This document shows, piece by piece, positions 1 through 9,677 of a stretch of 64,000 nucleotides of DNA. Each line of letters starts with the position of its first letter. The first letter of the stretch is position 1. The notes beneath the pieces were generated by a model. It was not told the DNA's origin. It saw only the letters and a program-made list of their open reading frames with translations, and searched no databases. Position numbers and translations under genes: made by a program. The DNA is taken from NCBI GenBank assembly GCA_026122225.1, contig JANEZZ010002670.1:124001-188000 (forward strand), read 5' to 3'. This DNA is from Heloderma charlesbogerti (taxonomy: Eukaryota; Chordata; Lepidosauria; Squamata; Helodermatidae).

Positions 1-1317
1 TCTGCATCCTCCTTAAAGTGTGGTGCCCAGAACTGGACACAGTACTCCAGATGAGGCCTAACCAGTGCTGAGTAGAGGGGAACTAGTACTTCCCGGGATT
101 TGGAAGCTATGCTTCTATTAATGAGGCCCAAAAGAGCATTTGCCTTTTTTGCAGCCACATCACATTGTTGGCTCATATTCAGCTTGTGATCGACAACAAT
201 TCCAAGATCTTTCTCGCTTGTAGTGTTGTTGAGCCACGTATCCCCCATCTTGTAACTATGCATATGGTTTCTTTTTCCTAGGTGCAGAACTTGGCATTGA
301 TCCCTATTCAATGTCATTCTGTTGTTTTCTGCCCAGCGCTCCAGTCTATCCAGATCACTTTGAATTTTGTTTCTGTCTTCCAAAGTCTGAGCTATTTCGC
401 CCAATTTTGTGTCATCTGCAAATTTGATCAGCATTCCCTGCACTTCCTCCTCCAAGTCATTAATAAAAATGTTGAAGAGCACTGGGCCCAGGACTGAGCC
501 CTGCGGTACCCCGCTCATTACCTCTCCCCAGTTTGAGAAGGTCCCATTGATAAGCACTCTTTGAGTCCGATTCTGTAGCCAACTGTGGATCCACCGGATC
601 GTTGTTTCATCTAGCCCACTTTGAGCTAGTTTGCTCATCAGGATATCACAGGGCACTTTGTTGAAAGCTTTGCTGAAGTCGAGGTATATGATGTCCACAG
701 CATTCCCATGGTGGGTCTACAAGGGAGGTTACTTGATCAAAAAATGAGATCAGATTTGTCTGGCAGGACTTGTTTTTGACAAAACCATGTTGGCTTCGAG
801 TAATCACAGCATTGTTTTCAAGGTGCTTCCAGATGGATTGCTTTATCATCTGCTCCAGAATTTTCCCAGGGACTGATGTCAGACTGACTGGTCTGTAGTT
901 CCCAGGTTCCTCCTTTTTACCCTTTTTGAAGATAGGGACAACGTTAGCCCTCCTCCAGTCATCTGGCACTTCCCCCGTCCTCCATGGAAACTCAAAGAGA
1001 ATAGACAGCGGTTCTGAGAGTTCTTCTGCCAGTTCCTTTATTACTCTAGGATGCAGTTCATCTGGCCCTGGAGATTTGAACTCATTCAGAGTAATTAGGT
1101 GTTCCTTGACCATATGCCTATTGATCTCAAGCTGCAATCCTGCCCCTTCAGCCTGCACTTCGCCTTTGCCAGGGGGGTCATAGACCCTCTTTTGGGAGAA
1201 GACTGAGCCAAAGTAGGAATTGAACACCTCTGCCTTTTCTTTGTCATCTGTTATCGTTTTGCCATCCTTATTTAATAGCTGAACCACCATTTCTTTCCTC
1301 TGCCTTTTACTATGCAC
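1..1317 (-). pseudogene. CR1 ORF2 reverse transcriptase, broken
   Basis: Residues in the 646-1317 frame include RT blocks 0-2: SPGPDELHPRVIKEL, VPDDWRRANVVPIFKKG, NYRPVSLTSVPGKILE and SQHGFVKNKSCQTNL. Past about 700 the homology moves to another frame (SKAFNKVPCDIL, then SGVPQGSVLGPVLFNIFIND, then LIKFADDTKLG) and reaches the CR1 C-terminal region at base 1. The FADD catalytic pair is present in the translated relic. At least one frameshift lies near 690-720. Confidence 0.88.
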
Positions 1318-2078
1318 GTAGCTGAAGAAGCCTTTTTGTTGTTTTTAGCATCCCTCGCTAACCTCAGCTCGTTCTCAGCTTTAGCCTTCCTGACGTCATC
1401 CCTGCAATTCTGTGCTACCTGCCTGTACTCTTCCTTTGTTACTTGGCCTTCTTTCCACTTCCTATATGTGTCCTTTTTTGTTTTCAGGTCATCCCTAAGC
1501 TTTTTGTGAAGCCACATTGGCTTCTTCTGTTGTCTTCCACCTTTTCTTCTTGTTGGAATTGTTTGTGATTGTGCCTTGAGAATTTCGTTTTTTAAAAGCT
1601 CCCACCCATCTTGGACTCCTTTTCTCGTTAGCATCACTTGCCATGGGACGTTACTTATCATTGTTCTGAGTTTATTAAAATCAGCTGTCCTAAAATCCAG
1701 GGTATGCATTTGACTACACTCGGCTTTTGCTTCCCTTAGAACCAAGAACTCAAGTGCAACATGGTCGCTTTCCCCCAGAGTTCCTATAACTGCTACTTTA
1801 TCCACTAAGTCATCTCTGTTGGTTAGGATCAAGTCAAGGATAGCCAATCCTCTAGTTCCTTCCTCTACTTTCTGTAGGAGGAAGTTATCCACCACACAAG
1901 TCAGGAATTTCCTGGAGGGGCCATGTTTTGCAGAATTTGTCTCCCAACAAATATCGGGGAAATTGAAGTCCCCCATTACTACTACATCATGCTTCCTTAA
2001 AACATTGGCTATTTGCTTTTGAAAAGTTTCATCCTCGTCTTCTCTTTGGTTGGGTGGCCGGTAGTAGACTCTGACCAC
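1272..2078 (-). pseudogene. CR1 ORF2 endonuclease C-terminal half and linker to RT
   Basis: The frame continues the endonuclease with YYRPPNQ, then MGDFNFPDICWE with the catalytic GDFN Asp intact, then DLILTNRDDLV and GESDHVALEF with the SDH catalytic dyad intact. A basic linker follows (LKTKKDTYRKWKEG) and leads to the RT. The endonuclease active-site residues survive even though the reading frame is broken upstream and downstream. Confidence 0.88.
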
Positions 2079-2168
2079 CAGGTTCCTTTTATTCTTTGCT
2101 CCATTTATTTTGATCCAGATGCTCTCAGTGGGGCTACCAAGCTCCTCCTCCTGTATTTCTGTGCAGAG

Positions 2169-2702
2169 CTATGTATTTTTCACATACAGTGCAACCCCAC
2201 CTCCCTTTCTGTTCCTCCTGTTCTTTTTGAACAAGTTATATCCTTCAATTGCTGTATTCCAGTCATGAGAGTCATCCCACCAAGTCTCAGTTATACCTAT
2301 CAAGTCATAATTTCCCTCCTGTATTAAGAGTTCAAGTTGGTTCTGTTTGTTTCCCATACTCTGGGCATTAGTATATAGACATCGAAGACCATGTGCTTCA
2401 TAGTCTGGCTTTCTTCCTACATGTGTCTGAAGACTATTATTGGGTGTTATCAGAGCTGTTCTCTCTGTTGCAGTGCATGCGCCTACGTCCACTGTTACCC
2501 CCAACATTACATCTCCTTTCCCCGTAGGATTCAGTTTAAAGCCCTCCTGATGAAGTTCTTCATGCTGTGGCCAAACACATTCTTCCCATCCTTTGTGAGG
2601 TGCAACCCGTCCCTTGCCAACAGCCCATCTTCCAGGAAGTATAGCCCGTGGTCCCAGAATCCAAATCTCTCGTTGGCACCACCTTCGTAGCCAGTCATTC
2701 AC
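2169..2702 (-). pseudogene. CR1 ORF1 tail running into the ORF2 endonuclease N-terminus
   Basis: The first residues (NDWLRRWCQRE) are the CR1 ORF1 C-terminal signature. The middle reads the ORF1 tail out of frame. From about residue 125 the frame matches the endonuclease N-terminus: LYTNAQSMGNK, then DLIGITETWWDD with the conserved Glu of the ETWW motif, then GGGVALYVKN. The frame is open across what should be an ORF1 stop and ORF2 start, so this is a fusion reading created by decay rather than a designed protein. It starts at GTG at 2702. Confidence 0.82.
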
Positions 2703-3031
2703 CCGGAGTATTTTTGTTCCCTTTCTATCCCTCTTCTAACTACTGGAAGGATGGATGAGAAAACTATCTGGGCCCCAAAGTTCCTGAGTTTCCTTCCCAG
2801 AGCTTCAAAGTCTGACGTGATTTCTTTGTAGCTCTGCTTGGCAGTATCATTTGTTCCCACATGGATGAGAAGACAGGGATACCTGTCAGTGGGCTTGATG
2901 AGTGCAGGCAACCTTTCAGTCACATCTCTAATTCGTCCTCCCGGGAGACAACATACCTGGTGAGTCCACAGGTCTTTGCGACATACTTGGGTCTCGATCC
3001 CACACAGCAAGGAGTCTCCCACTACTACCAC
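2699..3031 (-). pseudogene. CR1 ORF1 fragment, SGNH/GDSL-like esterase domain
   Basis: This 110-residue frame starts VVVGDSLL (block I of SGNH hydrolases, with the nucleophile Ser in GDS) and contains a block III/IV-like LIHVGTND. These blocks are typical of the esterase domain in CR1 ORF1 proteins, whose role in the retrotransposition particle is not settled. The upstream frame to about 3285 is acidic and polar, as in CR1 ORF1 linkers. A frameshift near 2700 separates it from the ORF1 tail (NDWLRRWC) in the next frame. Confidence 0.85.
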
Positions 3032-3284
3032 TCTTCTCTTCTTGTTGTTGTAGGCCTGGGTTTCATTGCCGCTGTTTGACTGACCTTCAGCCTCTTGCTC
3101 ACTCTCATGTAGGTTCCCCTGTGATTCTTCCTCTGCCGGCTGTCCTCCAGTCTCATCCGCAAGTACCTGGAATCAGTTCCACAGCTCCACTGCTTCCACT
3201 GGTGCAGAGTGGCATCTAGTTCTTCTTCTCCTAACTGTCTCCCTTTTCCAAGGAGTATCCTCTACTCCATTTTTCTTCACCTCA

Positions 3285-3313
3285 GCATAGATAGACAGAC
3301 AGATAGATAGATA

Positions 3314-3355
<42 letters not shown>

Positions 3356-3409
3356 TGATAGAGAGATGGAGAGATAGAGAGATAGATGAGAGAGAGAGAA
3401 GAGATGATC

Positions 3410-3451
<42 letters not shown>

Positions 3452-3511
3452 AAGATAGATAGATGAGAGAGACAGAGGAGAGATAGATGATAGACAGACA
3501 GACAGACAGAT

Positions 3512-3562
<51 letters not shown>

Positions 3563-3580
3563 AGAAAGAGCGTGTGTGTG

Positions 3581-3619
<39 letters not shown>

Positions 3620-3620
3620 T
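3285..3620. repeat. Compound (GATA)n/(GA)n/(GACA)n microsatellite
   Basis: About 330 bp of alternating GATA, GA, GACA and GT runs, with an uninterrupted GATA block at about 3413-3452. It marks the 5' limit of the CR1 copy. On the minus strand it produces long Ser/Leu-rich open frames (3277-3882) that have no coding meaning. Confidence 0.97.
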
Positions 3621-4025
3621 TAGAGCTGTGTACAAGTGGCCTCTTGAAATTCTCCACCTTATTTGTGGGCAGAGAAAATGGGGGCATAATTTCATCAAAT
3701 TTCTCCAGGGGGAGGAGAAATTCCCCTACAGTTTCATGCAAGTAAGGGTAGGGCTCCCCGGTTGACAGCGGTTGTAGCACTGCTCCTTTCTTTTTCCCAA
3801 AGGATTTTGGTTTTTTGCACTGCCACTGCAAGTGCCAACAGCAGCCACTGTGGTGGCAGCGTAGTCCCCATTTTGCATCCACACAATGCAGATGTGGGGG
3901 GCAGTTCTTGTGTCCATTTCCAAGGCAGAGGTGGTACTAGTGCTGTGCCAAAATCTGTCTTCCAGGCCTCTTCCCCCATGAAAGAGGCTTCGATAGTTCT
4001 GCCTCAATCTCGGGGTGTTTTATAA
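3620..4025. repeat. Unclassified dispersed repeat, paired with 41250-41640
   Basis: The stretch containing GTGGCCTCTTGAAATTC, TTTGTGGGCAGAG, TTTCATCAAATTTCTCCAGG and AGGAGAAATT is clearly homologous to 41280-41400 (same words, same order). Both copies continue into a segment with 'TTTTGCATCC' and end near an 'AGAAATTTCTG' motif. I do not recognise the family. No terminal repeats or duplications were found. Confidence 0.6.
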
Positions 4026-4955
4026 GGAATTTCTGTGAGGTTTTTGAGCAAACCTAATCACTCTGAAGCAGCCAACGGTCCTGTGTGTGTTTCTATTACA
4101 CATCTCTCCATTGCTCTGTAGCCTCCCAGACTGCCTGTGCTTCCTGATCTGAAAAAGGAATTAACTTGTGATGCCTTCCCCTGGATTTTAATTGAAGTGT
4201 GGGAAGCTGAGGAAGCTACAGGCTGCCAGAAAGATGATCGTACAAGGAAACACAGGACACCTGCACACATTCCTTGGCCACCTCCTGTGTAAGGTAAGTA
4301 GAAGAAACCCAAACCCATCCCATGGGAATTTCTCCAAAATTTCCTTCACCACTGAATTTCTTTTTGAAAGCAATGACTTTTCTATCAAATTGAATGAGTA
4401 TGGTCAGGAAAAAAAATGGGAGAAATGTTCAGCACAGCACTGATAGAGATAGATAGGGCAGATTAACTTGGAAATCAAACAACGTCCACGCCCACCCTCC
4501 CTACACACAAAACCACTGGGACGTAGAGGATATTTTTTTCCAAGCAATCCAAGGGGCTTAGAAAACATACCTACTCATCTCCACCACCCTTCCTTATCTC
4601 CCCCCACAACCCTGACCACCAATTCTCCACCACAAACACATTGCATGCTTTCCTTTACTTACATATAAATCAGACCTGGCAGCAGCAGGAGTGAATGGTG
4701 AGAGGAGAGAAGGAGACTGTTCTGCTTCTCTTCCTCCTTTCCATTGCATTGCCCCAATGTGCTGGATAAGAGTGCACTTAAGCACGGGGACCATGGGGGA
4801 TGTAGTTCACAGAAGGACTTTTGCAGGTTGGGTGGGGATGCTTGGGCAACCAGAGGGGATGATGGACACCAGCAGGGGAAGCCAGGAATTTTTTTCTCCT
4901 GCTTGGGAGAACTTCATCAACATTGCTATAAAAGGTTGTCCATCTGTACTCAAGC
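4026..4955. other. No recognised feature
   Basis: This stretch has ordinary base composition with several short unconvincing open frames and no motif or internal repeat that I recognise. A GTAAGT at 4290-4300 has no supporting exon evidence. Confidence 0.5.
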
Positions 4956-5202
4956 AACTGTGACTTGGAGAACAATTCTTTCCTATGACCAAATTTGTGG
5001 GAGATTCAGGACAGATAAAAAGAAGTACTTCTTCCTACAGCACATAGTTCAACTATGGAATTCATTTCCACAAGATTTAGGGAGGCCCACCAAATTGGAT
5101 GGCTTTAAAAGGGGATTGGACAAATTCTTGAAGGAGAAAGCTATCAATGTGGCTACTAGTCCTGATGCCTATATGCTACCTCCAGTATCAGAGGCTGCAT
5201 GC

Positions 5203-6609
5203 TAGTGATGTAAGAACTCACCCTAGCTCTGTTTCTCCAGGCACTCACCGAAGCAGTGCCCCTGCTTGCACCCCCCACCCTGGCCCCATGCTCAGGCCAC
5301 CCACAAGCTTTGGGAGTTCCCCAGGCTCACTGCGATCCCATTCGGTGAATGCCTGCCATTTTCGCGCCTTTGATTTCTATGTAAAACTAGGGATGTCAGA
5401 GAATTCCGCCACGGATCTCGGTGAGGCCAAATGCCAGTGCATTCAGCCCCCCGAACTCCGTGGCAGAATGGCCTGCCACCCCCCCGCCACCCCGCGGATC
5501 CCGCCCGGGACTAGACTTACCTGGGGCGGATGTTCCAGGTGGCAGCAGCTCCTGTGGCGGCTTTGGCAGTGGCTGCAGCAGCGGCGGCTGTGCCGGCTGG
5601 TCTTCCAACCGGCTGCCACAGCCACCATTTGCAGTCTTGTCTTTTTTTCTTCTTTTTTTTTACACAGACGTGACAGGCTACGTAAGATTTTATGTAGCCT
5701 ATCACGTCTCTGTAAAAAAAAAAAAGATGAAGAAAAATAAGGAACGCAAATGGTGGCGACCATAGCCGCCGCCATTTGCGTACGCTTTTTTTTTTTTTTA
5801 CCCAGACGTTTTAGGCTACGTAAAATCTTAGCCTAAAACGTCTGGGTAAAAAAAAAAAAAAAAAGCGTATGCAAATGGCGGCGGCTTCAGCTGCCGCCAT
5901 TTGCGTTCCTTATTTTTCTTCGTCTTAGTCTACGTAAATATTTATGTAGACTAAGACGAAGAAAAATAAGGAACGCAAATGGCGGCGGCCGTAGCTGCCA
6001 TTTATGTATGCTTTTTTTCCCCTTACCCAGAGCCCTCTGCATCCAGAAATCCAGCTGCGGACAGCCCTGGCCTGGGCCTGGCCAGCTGCTCCACAGAGCC
6101 GCCGCGGAGCACAGCCGAATTTCGAGGATTCCGGGGGGGAGGACCGGATTGCCTCCCCGCCCGGTGAGGTTTCCAGGGGGAGGGACGGAGCACCTCCCCC
6201 TCCCAGCGGAACCCGGCCGAGCCAGGTAAGCGGGGTTTCGTACATCCCTATGTAAAACAGGGAGTTTAAAAAATGTGCATATGTAAATATGTGCAGTTTG
6301 GAGCTGGGAAAGGTAAATAAGCACAATATTAGAGGTATAATCCCTCTAATATTGCACTTATTTAGCTTTCCTAGCTCCAAAGTGTGCATATTTAAATCTG
6401 CACATTTTTTCACTTCCTGCTTTACGTAGAAATCAAAGGCGCGAAAATGGCGGGCGCTCACCGAATGGGATCGCGGTGAGTCCTGGAGAGCACGAGCGGG
6501 CATGAGCGGGGGGTGAAGAAGGAGCATCTCAGCAAGCGCAATCTGGAGGTCACGAGCGGGGGGAGCCCAATGAATTCCTGGACCCAGTCGGGTGCCCACG
6601 ACATTCCTA
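5203..6609. mobile_element. Palindromic hAT-like element, host of MHH copy 1
   Basis: The ends are TAGTGATG at 5203 and CATTCCTA ending at 6609. The flanks CTGCATGC and CAGTATGC match at 6 of 8 bases, an aged 8-bp duplication of an L3-like target. Without the nested insertion the element is about 536 bp. The arms 5256-5387 and 6251-6485 form a long inverted repeat: the segment TTTTCGCGCCTTTGATTTCT on the left is mirrored on the right, with a second inner palindrome around TATTAGAGG at about 6330-6350. Both ends carry outward GGTGAGT-type motifs (about 5245 on the minus strand, 6475 on the plus strand). Confidence 0.82.
5388..6250 (+). mobile_element. MHH copy 1 (863 bp), TSD TGTAAAAC
   Basis: TAGGGATG at 5388 and CATCCCTA ending at 6250 are flanked by perfect 8-bp duplications (5380-5387 and 6251-6258), so this is a hAT-type insertion. 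The A end is on the left. Inside are successive palindromes: 5668-5708 (GACAGGCTACGTAA type), about 5740-5787 (CAAATGG/CCATTTG), 5799-5850 (GTTTTAGGCTACGTAA type), 5866-5908, and 5909-5972 (TAGTCTACGTAAATATTTA). Outward splice-donor consensus GTAAG lies at 5516-5520 on the minus strand and 6226-6230 on the plus strand. It is nested in the 5203-6609 element, so it is the youngest layer of three. Confidence 0.95.
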
Positions 6610-6851
6610 CAGTATGCCTATGTACACCAGTTGCTGGGGAACATGGGCAGAAGGGTGCTGTTGCACTCATGTCCTGTTTGTGGGTTTCCTGGGGGCAGCT
6701 GGTTGGCCACTGTGTGAACAGAATGCTGGACCAGATGGACCCTTGGTCTGATCCAGCATGGCTCTTCTTCTGTGTGCATAGGACAAGACACAATGGATGG
6801 ACGAGATCTTGTACTTTTAAGATTTGCGCAGAAAATGGGCTATCACAAAGC

Positions 6852-7370
6852 GACCAGGCCCCCAGGTACCGAGCCAGCTGTGCTGCTCCACCTGCCCTCC
6901 CTGGAGGGGCTACATAAGCTGGCTGGCTGAGGTGGCCTGGGAGAGCCAGGGCCTGCAGAAGAGGCCACCACCACCACCGGGGAAGAGGCGGGCCTGCTGC
7001 TGCTGGGCCTGCTGTTGCTGGGCCTGCTGCTGCTGCTGCTGCTGTTGCCGCCGCCACTGCCGCTGCCACCACCACCAGGCCTTCCCTGGAGACTTCTGCC
7101 TGGCAGACCGCCAGTCCCTGCAGGACCAGGCCCCCAGGTACCGAGCCAGCTGTGCTGCTCCACCTGCCCTCCCTGGAGGGGCTACATAAGCTGGCTGGCT
7201 GAGGTGACCTGGGAGAGCCAGGGCCTGCAGGAGAGGCCACCACCATCACTGGGGAAGAGGCGTGCCTGCTGCTGCTGGGCCTGTGGCGGTGGCCGTGGCG
7301 GCGGCTCCCGCCGCTGCCACGGCCACCAACACCACCACCTGGCCTTCCCTGTGGACTCCGGCCTGGCATT
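6852..7370 (+). promoter_or_regulatory. Two tandem about 272-bp units in the L2 5' region
   Basis: The sequence starting GACCAGGCCCCCAGGTACCG at 6852 recurs at 7124. Each unit contains GGAGGGGCTACATAAGCTGG, a TATA-like word (TACATAAG) in a GC-rich setting, followed by CTG/CCG-rich runs and CAGGCCTTCCCTG. Tandem 5' units with promoter activity are known from mouse L1 monomers. A promoter role here is inference. The 456-residue minus-strand frame through this area is an artefact of the GC-rich repeats. Confidence 0.72.
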
Positions 7371-7652
7371 ATTTTTAAGGGGATTTTTAATTGTTTTGTG
7401 TGTGTGTGTGTTTTCTTTTTCCTGGGGGATTTTGTTGTCGTTTTAGGGGTGGGTAGCCTGCCCGATAGGCGGGAGTGAAGGGGCATGTGTCCACCTGATG
7501 GAGGCAGTGGGGGGAGCATTGGGGGCCAGAAGATACCGAGGCTGGGGGGCAGGCGCTGGCGGAGTGCTAGGGGCAGGCCATGCCAGGTAAGGGGAACAAG
7601 GGAGAGATGTGTAGTATCTGTCCCCTGCTCCAGGCCTGTCCAGAGCCAAAGG

Positions 7653-8816
7653 ATGGCTGGGGGAGGCGTGACCCCATCTTCTGGCCTTCGTTTGCTGCTC
7701 TGCAATGCCAGGTCTGTTACCCAGAAAACCTCCCTCATCCATGACATGATCCTGGATGAGGGTGCAGACCTGGCATGTATTACAGAGACCTGGCTGGCTG
7801 AGGCTGCTGCTCCAACCCTTGCAGCCATGTGTCCAGCTGGATTTTCGTATGCACAGCAGCCGAGGGCTGGGGATCGGGGAGGGGGAGTGGCTGTTATCTA
7901 CCGAGAGTCCTTGGTCTTCACCAGACCCCCTCTCCGGGAGACCAAGGTTGCTGAGTGCATGTACTGGAGGTTGGGCCCGAAGGGCAGTCTGGGGATTCTG
8001 CTCGTGTACCGTCCACCCCGCTGCACGACTGACTCCCTGGCCGAGGTGCTTGAGGTGGTCTCTGATGTGCGTGTGCAGTCCCCTAACTTACTGGTGTTGG
8101 GGAACTTCAACGTACATTCGGAGGCCATCCTCACAGGAGCACCTCGGGACGTCATGGAGACCATGGCCTCCTGGGAGCTGCACCATATTCTAACTGGGCC
8201 CACCCATGTAGCCGGTCATGCACTAGACCTTGTGTTTGTTTCTGGAGAAGTGGGGAGTGATCTGGAAGTCGGGGGTATATCCACCACCCCCTTGTCATGG
8301 TCAGATCACTATCTGGTGACGCTGGACTTCTCGGTTCCACAACCCCTCCGCAGGGGTGGAGGACCCATTAAAATGGTCTGCCCCAGGCGTCTTATGGATC
8401 CAAATGGATTCCTGAACGCGCTTGGGGATTCCCTGGGGCATGCCAACGGCCACTCGGTTGAGACCCTGGTGGGTGGCTGGAATGCCGCAATCACTGGGGC
8501 ATTAGATCAGGTGGCTCCGAAACACCCTCTCCCCCTGAACAGGGCTCGGACTGCACCATGGTTCAATCCGCGGTTATGAGCTCTGAAACAGGAGGTGAGA
8601 CGGCTAGAGCGCCGGTGGCGGAAGTCTCGAACCAAAGACGATCAGACACGGGCTAGAGCTGTACCTTCAGCCTATCACGTGGCGGTGAAGGCAGCAAAAA
8701 AGGAATATTATGCTGCCTCCATCGGGTCTGCAGAGTGCTGTCCCAGGAGGCTGTTCCAAGTGGTCCGGAGCCTGATCAGTCCTGTGGCTCCGGAACCACT
8801 GGAGCATTCTAAGTAG
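7653..8816 (+). pseudogene. L2 ORF2 endonuclease domain, with an active-site change and a stop
   Basis: The first plausible ATG is at 7653. The motifs in order are LLLCNARSV, DLACITETWL (catalytic Glu present), GGGVAVIYRE, LLVYRPPRC, LLVLGNFNVHSE, ALDLVFVSG and SWSDHYLVTLDF (SDH present). The usual GDFN is GNFN (codon AAC at about 8101-8106), which replaces the conserved Asp of this nuclease family. An in-frame TGA at 8577-8579 sits where CGA (Arg) would continue into the basic linker (VRRLERRWRKSR). The frame then runs on to the MHH insertion at 8814. Confidence 0.9.
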
Positions 8817-9677
8817 GGATGGCGGAGAATTTCTCCCTGAAACTTCGGGGGGCCGAGCGCCAACGTGTTCGGCCCCCCCGAACAAGTTTCGGGGAGAAAT
8901 TCTCCACACACACCCCACCCCCCGCACCCCCCCGCCAGGATGGGACGGGACTTACTTTTGCTGAATGTCCCTCCTGGCGGCGGGTCCGGCCGGCGGTTCG
9001 GCGGGTGTTCGTCCTGGGCGGGGGCGGCAGCCGATCTTTTGACCGGCTGCCACCGCCGCCATTGCAATTAAAAACAAAACAAAACGCCCCCGTGATAGGC
9101 TACGTGACGATTAACGTAGCCTATCATGGCTAGATTTGCAAAGTCAGCCGTGATAGGCTACGTCAATCGTCACGTAGCCTATCACGGGTGACTTAAAAAA
9201 AAACAACGCGCGTACAGATAATGGCGGCCCCCATAGGGAGCCCCCATTCCCGTTCCTTATTTGGTTGCTGTAGTCTACGTAAAGATTACGTAGACTACAG
9301 CAACCAAATAAGGAACGCGAATGGCGGCTCCCTATGGGGGCCGCCATTAGCGTACGCGCTTTTTTTTTTTTTTTAAAGTCACCCTTGATAGGCTACGTGA
9401 CGATTTACGTAGCCTATCGCGGCTGACTTTGCAGATCTAGCCATGATAGGCTATGTTAATCGTCACGTAGCCTATCACGGGGGCGGTTTTGTTTTGTTTT
9501 TAACTTCCGAGTTCGCAGCCAGGCGAGGCAGGAAGCCTCCTCCCCGGCCTGAATTTCGGCCGGGTGAGGCGGGAAGCCTCCCCCCCCGGTCTGAACTTCG
9601 CGGGGGGAGCAGCGAAGCGCCTCCCCCCCACCGCAAACAAGCTTCGAGGACAGGTAAGTCACTTTCCTCCACCCCTA
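8814..9677 (+). mobile_element. MHH copy 2 (864 bp) inside the L2 ORF2, TSD ATTCTAAG
   Basis: TAGGGATG at 8814 and CACCCCTA ending at 9677 are flanked by perfect ATTCTAAG copies (8806-8813 and 9678-9685). The A end (GGAGAATTTCTCC) is on the left. The interior 9090-9482 is one large palindrome centred at about 9285 (TAGTCTACGTAAAGATTACGTAGACTA). It is built from smaller palindromes of the GATAGGCTACGT type at 9091-9128, 9149-9187, about 9388-9421 and 9443-9480. The left A-end segment read on the minus strand runs ATGGCGGCGGTGGCAGCC to AAAAGTAAGT. The right donor is ACAG/GTAAGT near 9651-9660. Confidence 0.96.

Larger units (their letters stand above)
1..3285 (-). mobile_element. CR1-family LINE, truncated at the window edge
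   Basis: A minus-strand non-LTR retrotransposon covers the first 3.3 kb. Reading from 3285 down to 1, the parts are an ORF1 region with an SGNH-esterase-like segment, the ORF1 tail, an apurinic-type endonuclease, and a reverse transcriptase that continues to the CR1 C-terminal signature ([18 protein letters not shown]) at the window edge. The order and motifs are those of vertebrate CR1. The open frame breaks near 2700, 2080-2170 and 1270-1320 and again near 700, so the copy is a dead relic. The 3' end lies outside the window. The 5' end stops at a GATA/GA microsatellite, so whether the copy was full length is unknown. Confidence 0.93.
4960..6785 (+). mobile_element. CR1-group (L3-like) LINE 3' end, split by an insertion
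   Basis: The frame at 4970-5205 encodes a LINE RT C-terminus (FRTDKKKYFFLQ, then VQLWNSFPQDL, then LDGFKRGLDKFLKEKA). The 3' non-coding part resumes at 6610 and runs to about 6785 (CCAGTTGCTGGGGAACATGG, then GTGTGAACAGAATGCTGGAC). The same 3' sequence occurs at 33560-33715, 57100-57238 plus 58085-58145, and 60002-60085. A palindromic transposon at 5203-6609 interrupts this copy. The clade assignment is by resemblance only. Confidence 0.78.

Noticed and set aside
3277..3882. Two long minus-strand frames rich in Ser/Leu
   Set aside because: They are translations of the GATA/GA microsatellite. Periodic composition and no start context or domain.
5668..5972. Evenly spaced palindromes resembling a CRISPR array
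   Set aside because: The repeats are not identical direct repeats with unique spacers. They are self-complementary modules of different types in a eukaryotic transposon bounded by target duplications.
6458..7828. A 456-residue minus-strand open frame
   Set aside because: It lies antisense to the GC-rich tandem 5' units of the L2 LINE. It is Gly/Ala/Ser/Pro rich without a domain, and the sense strand is explained by L2.
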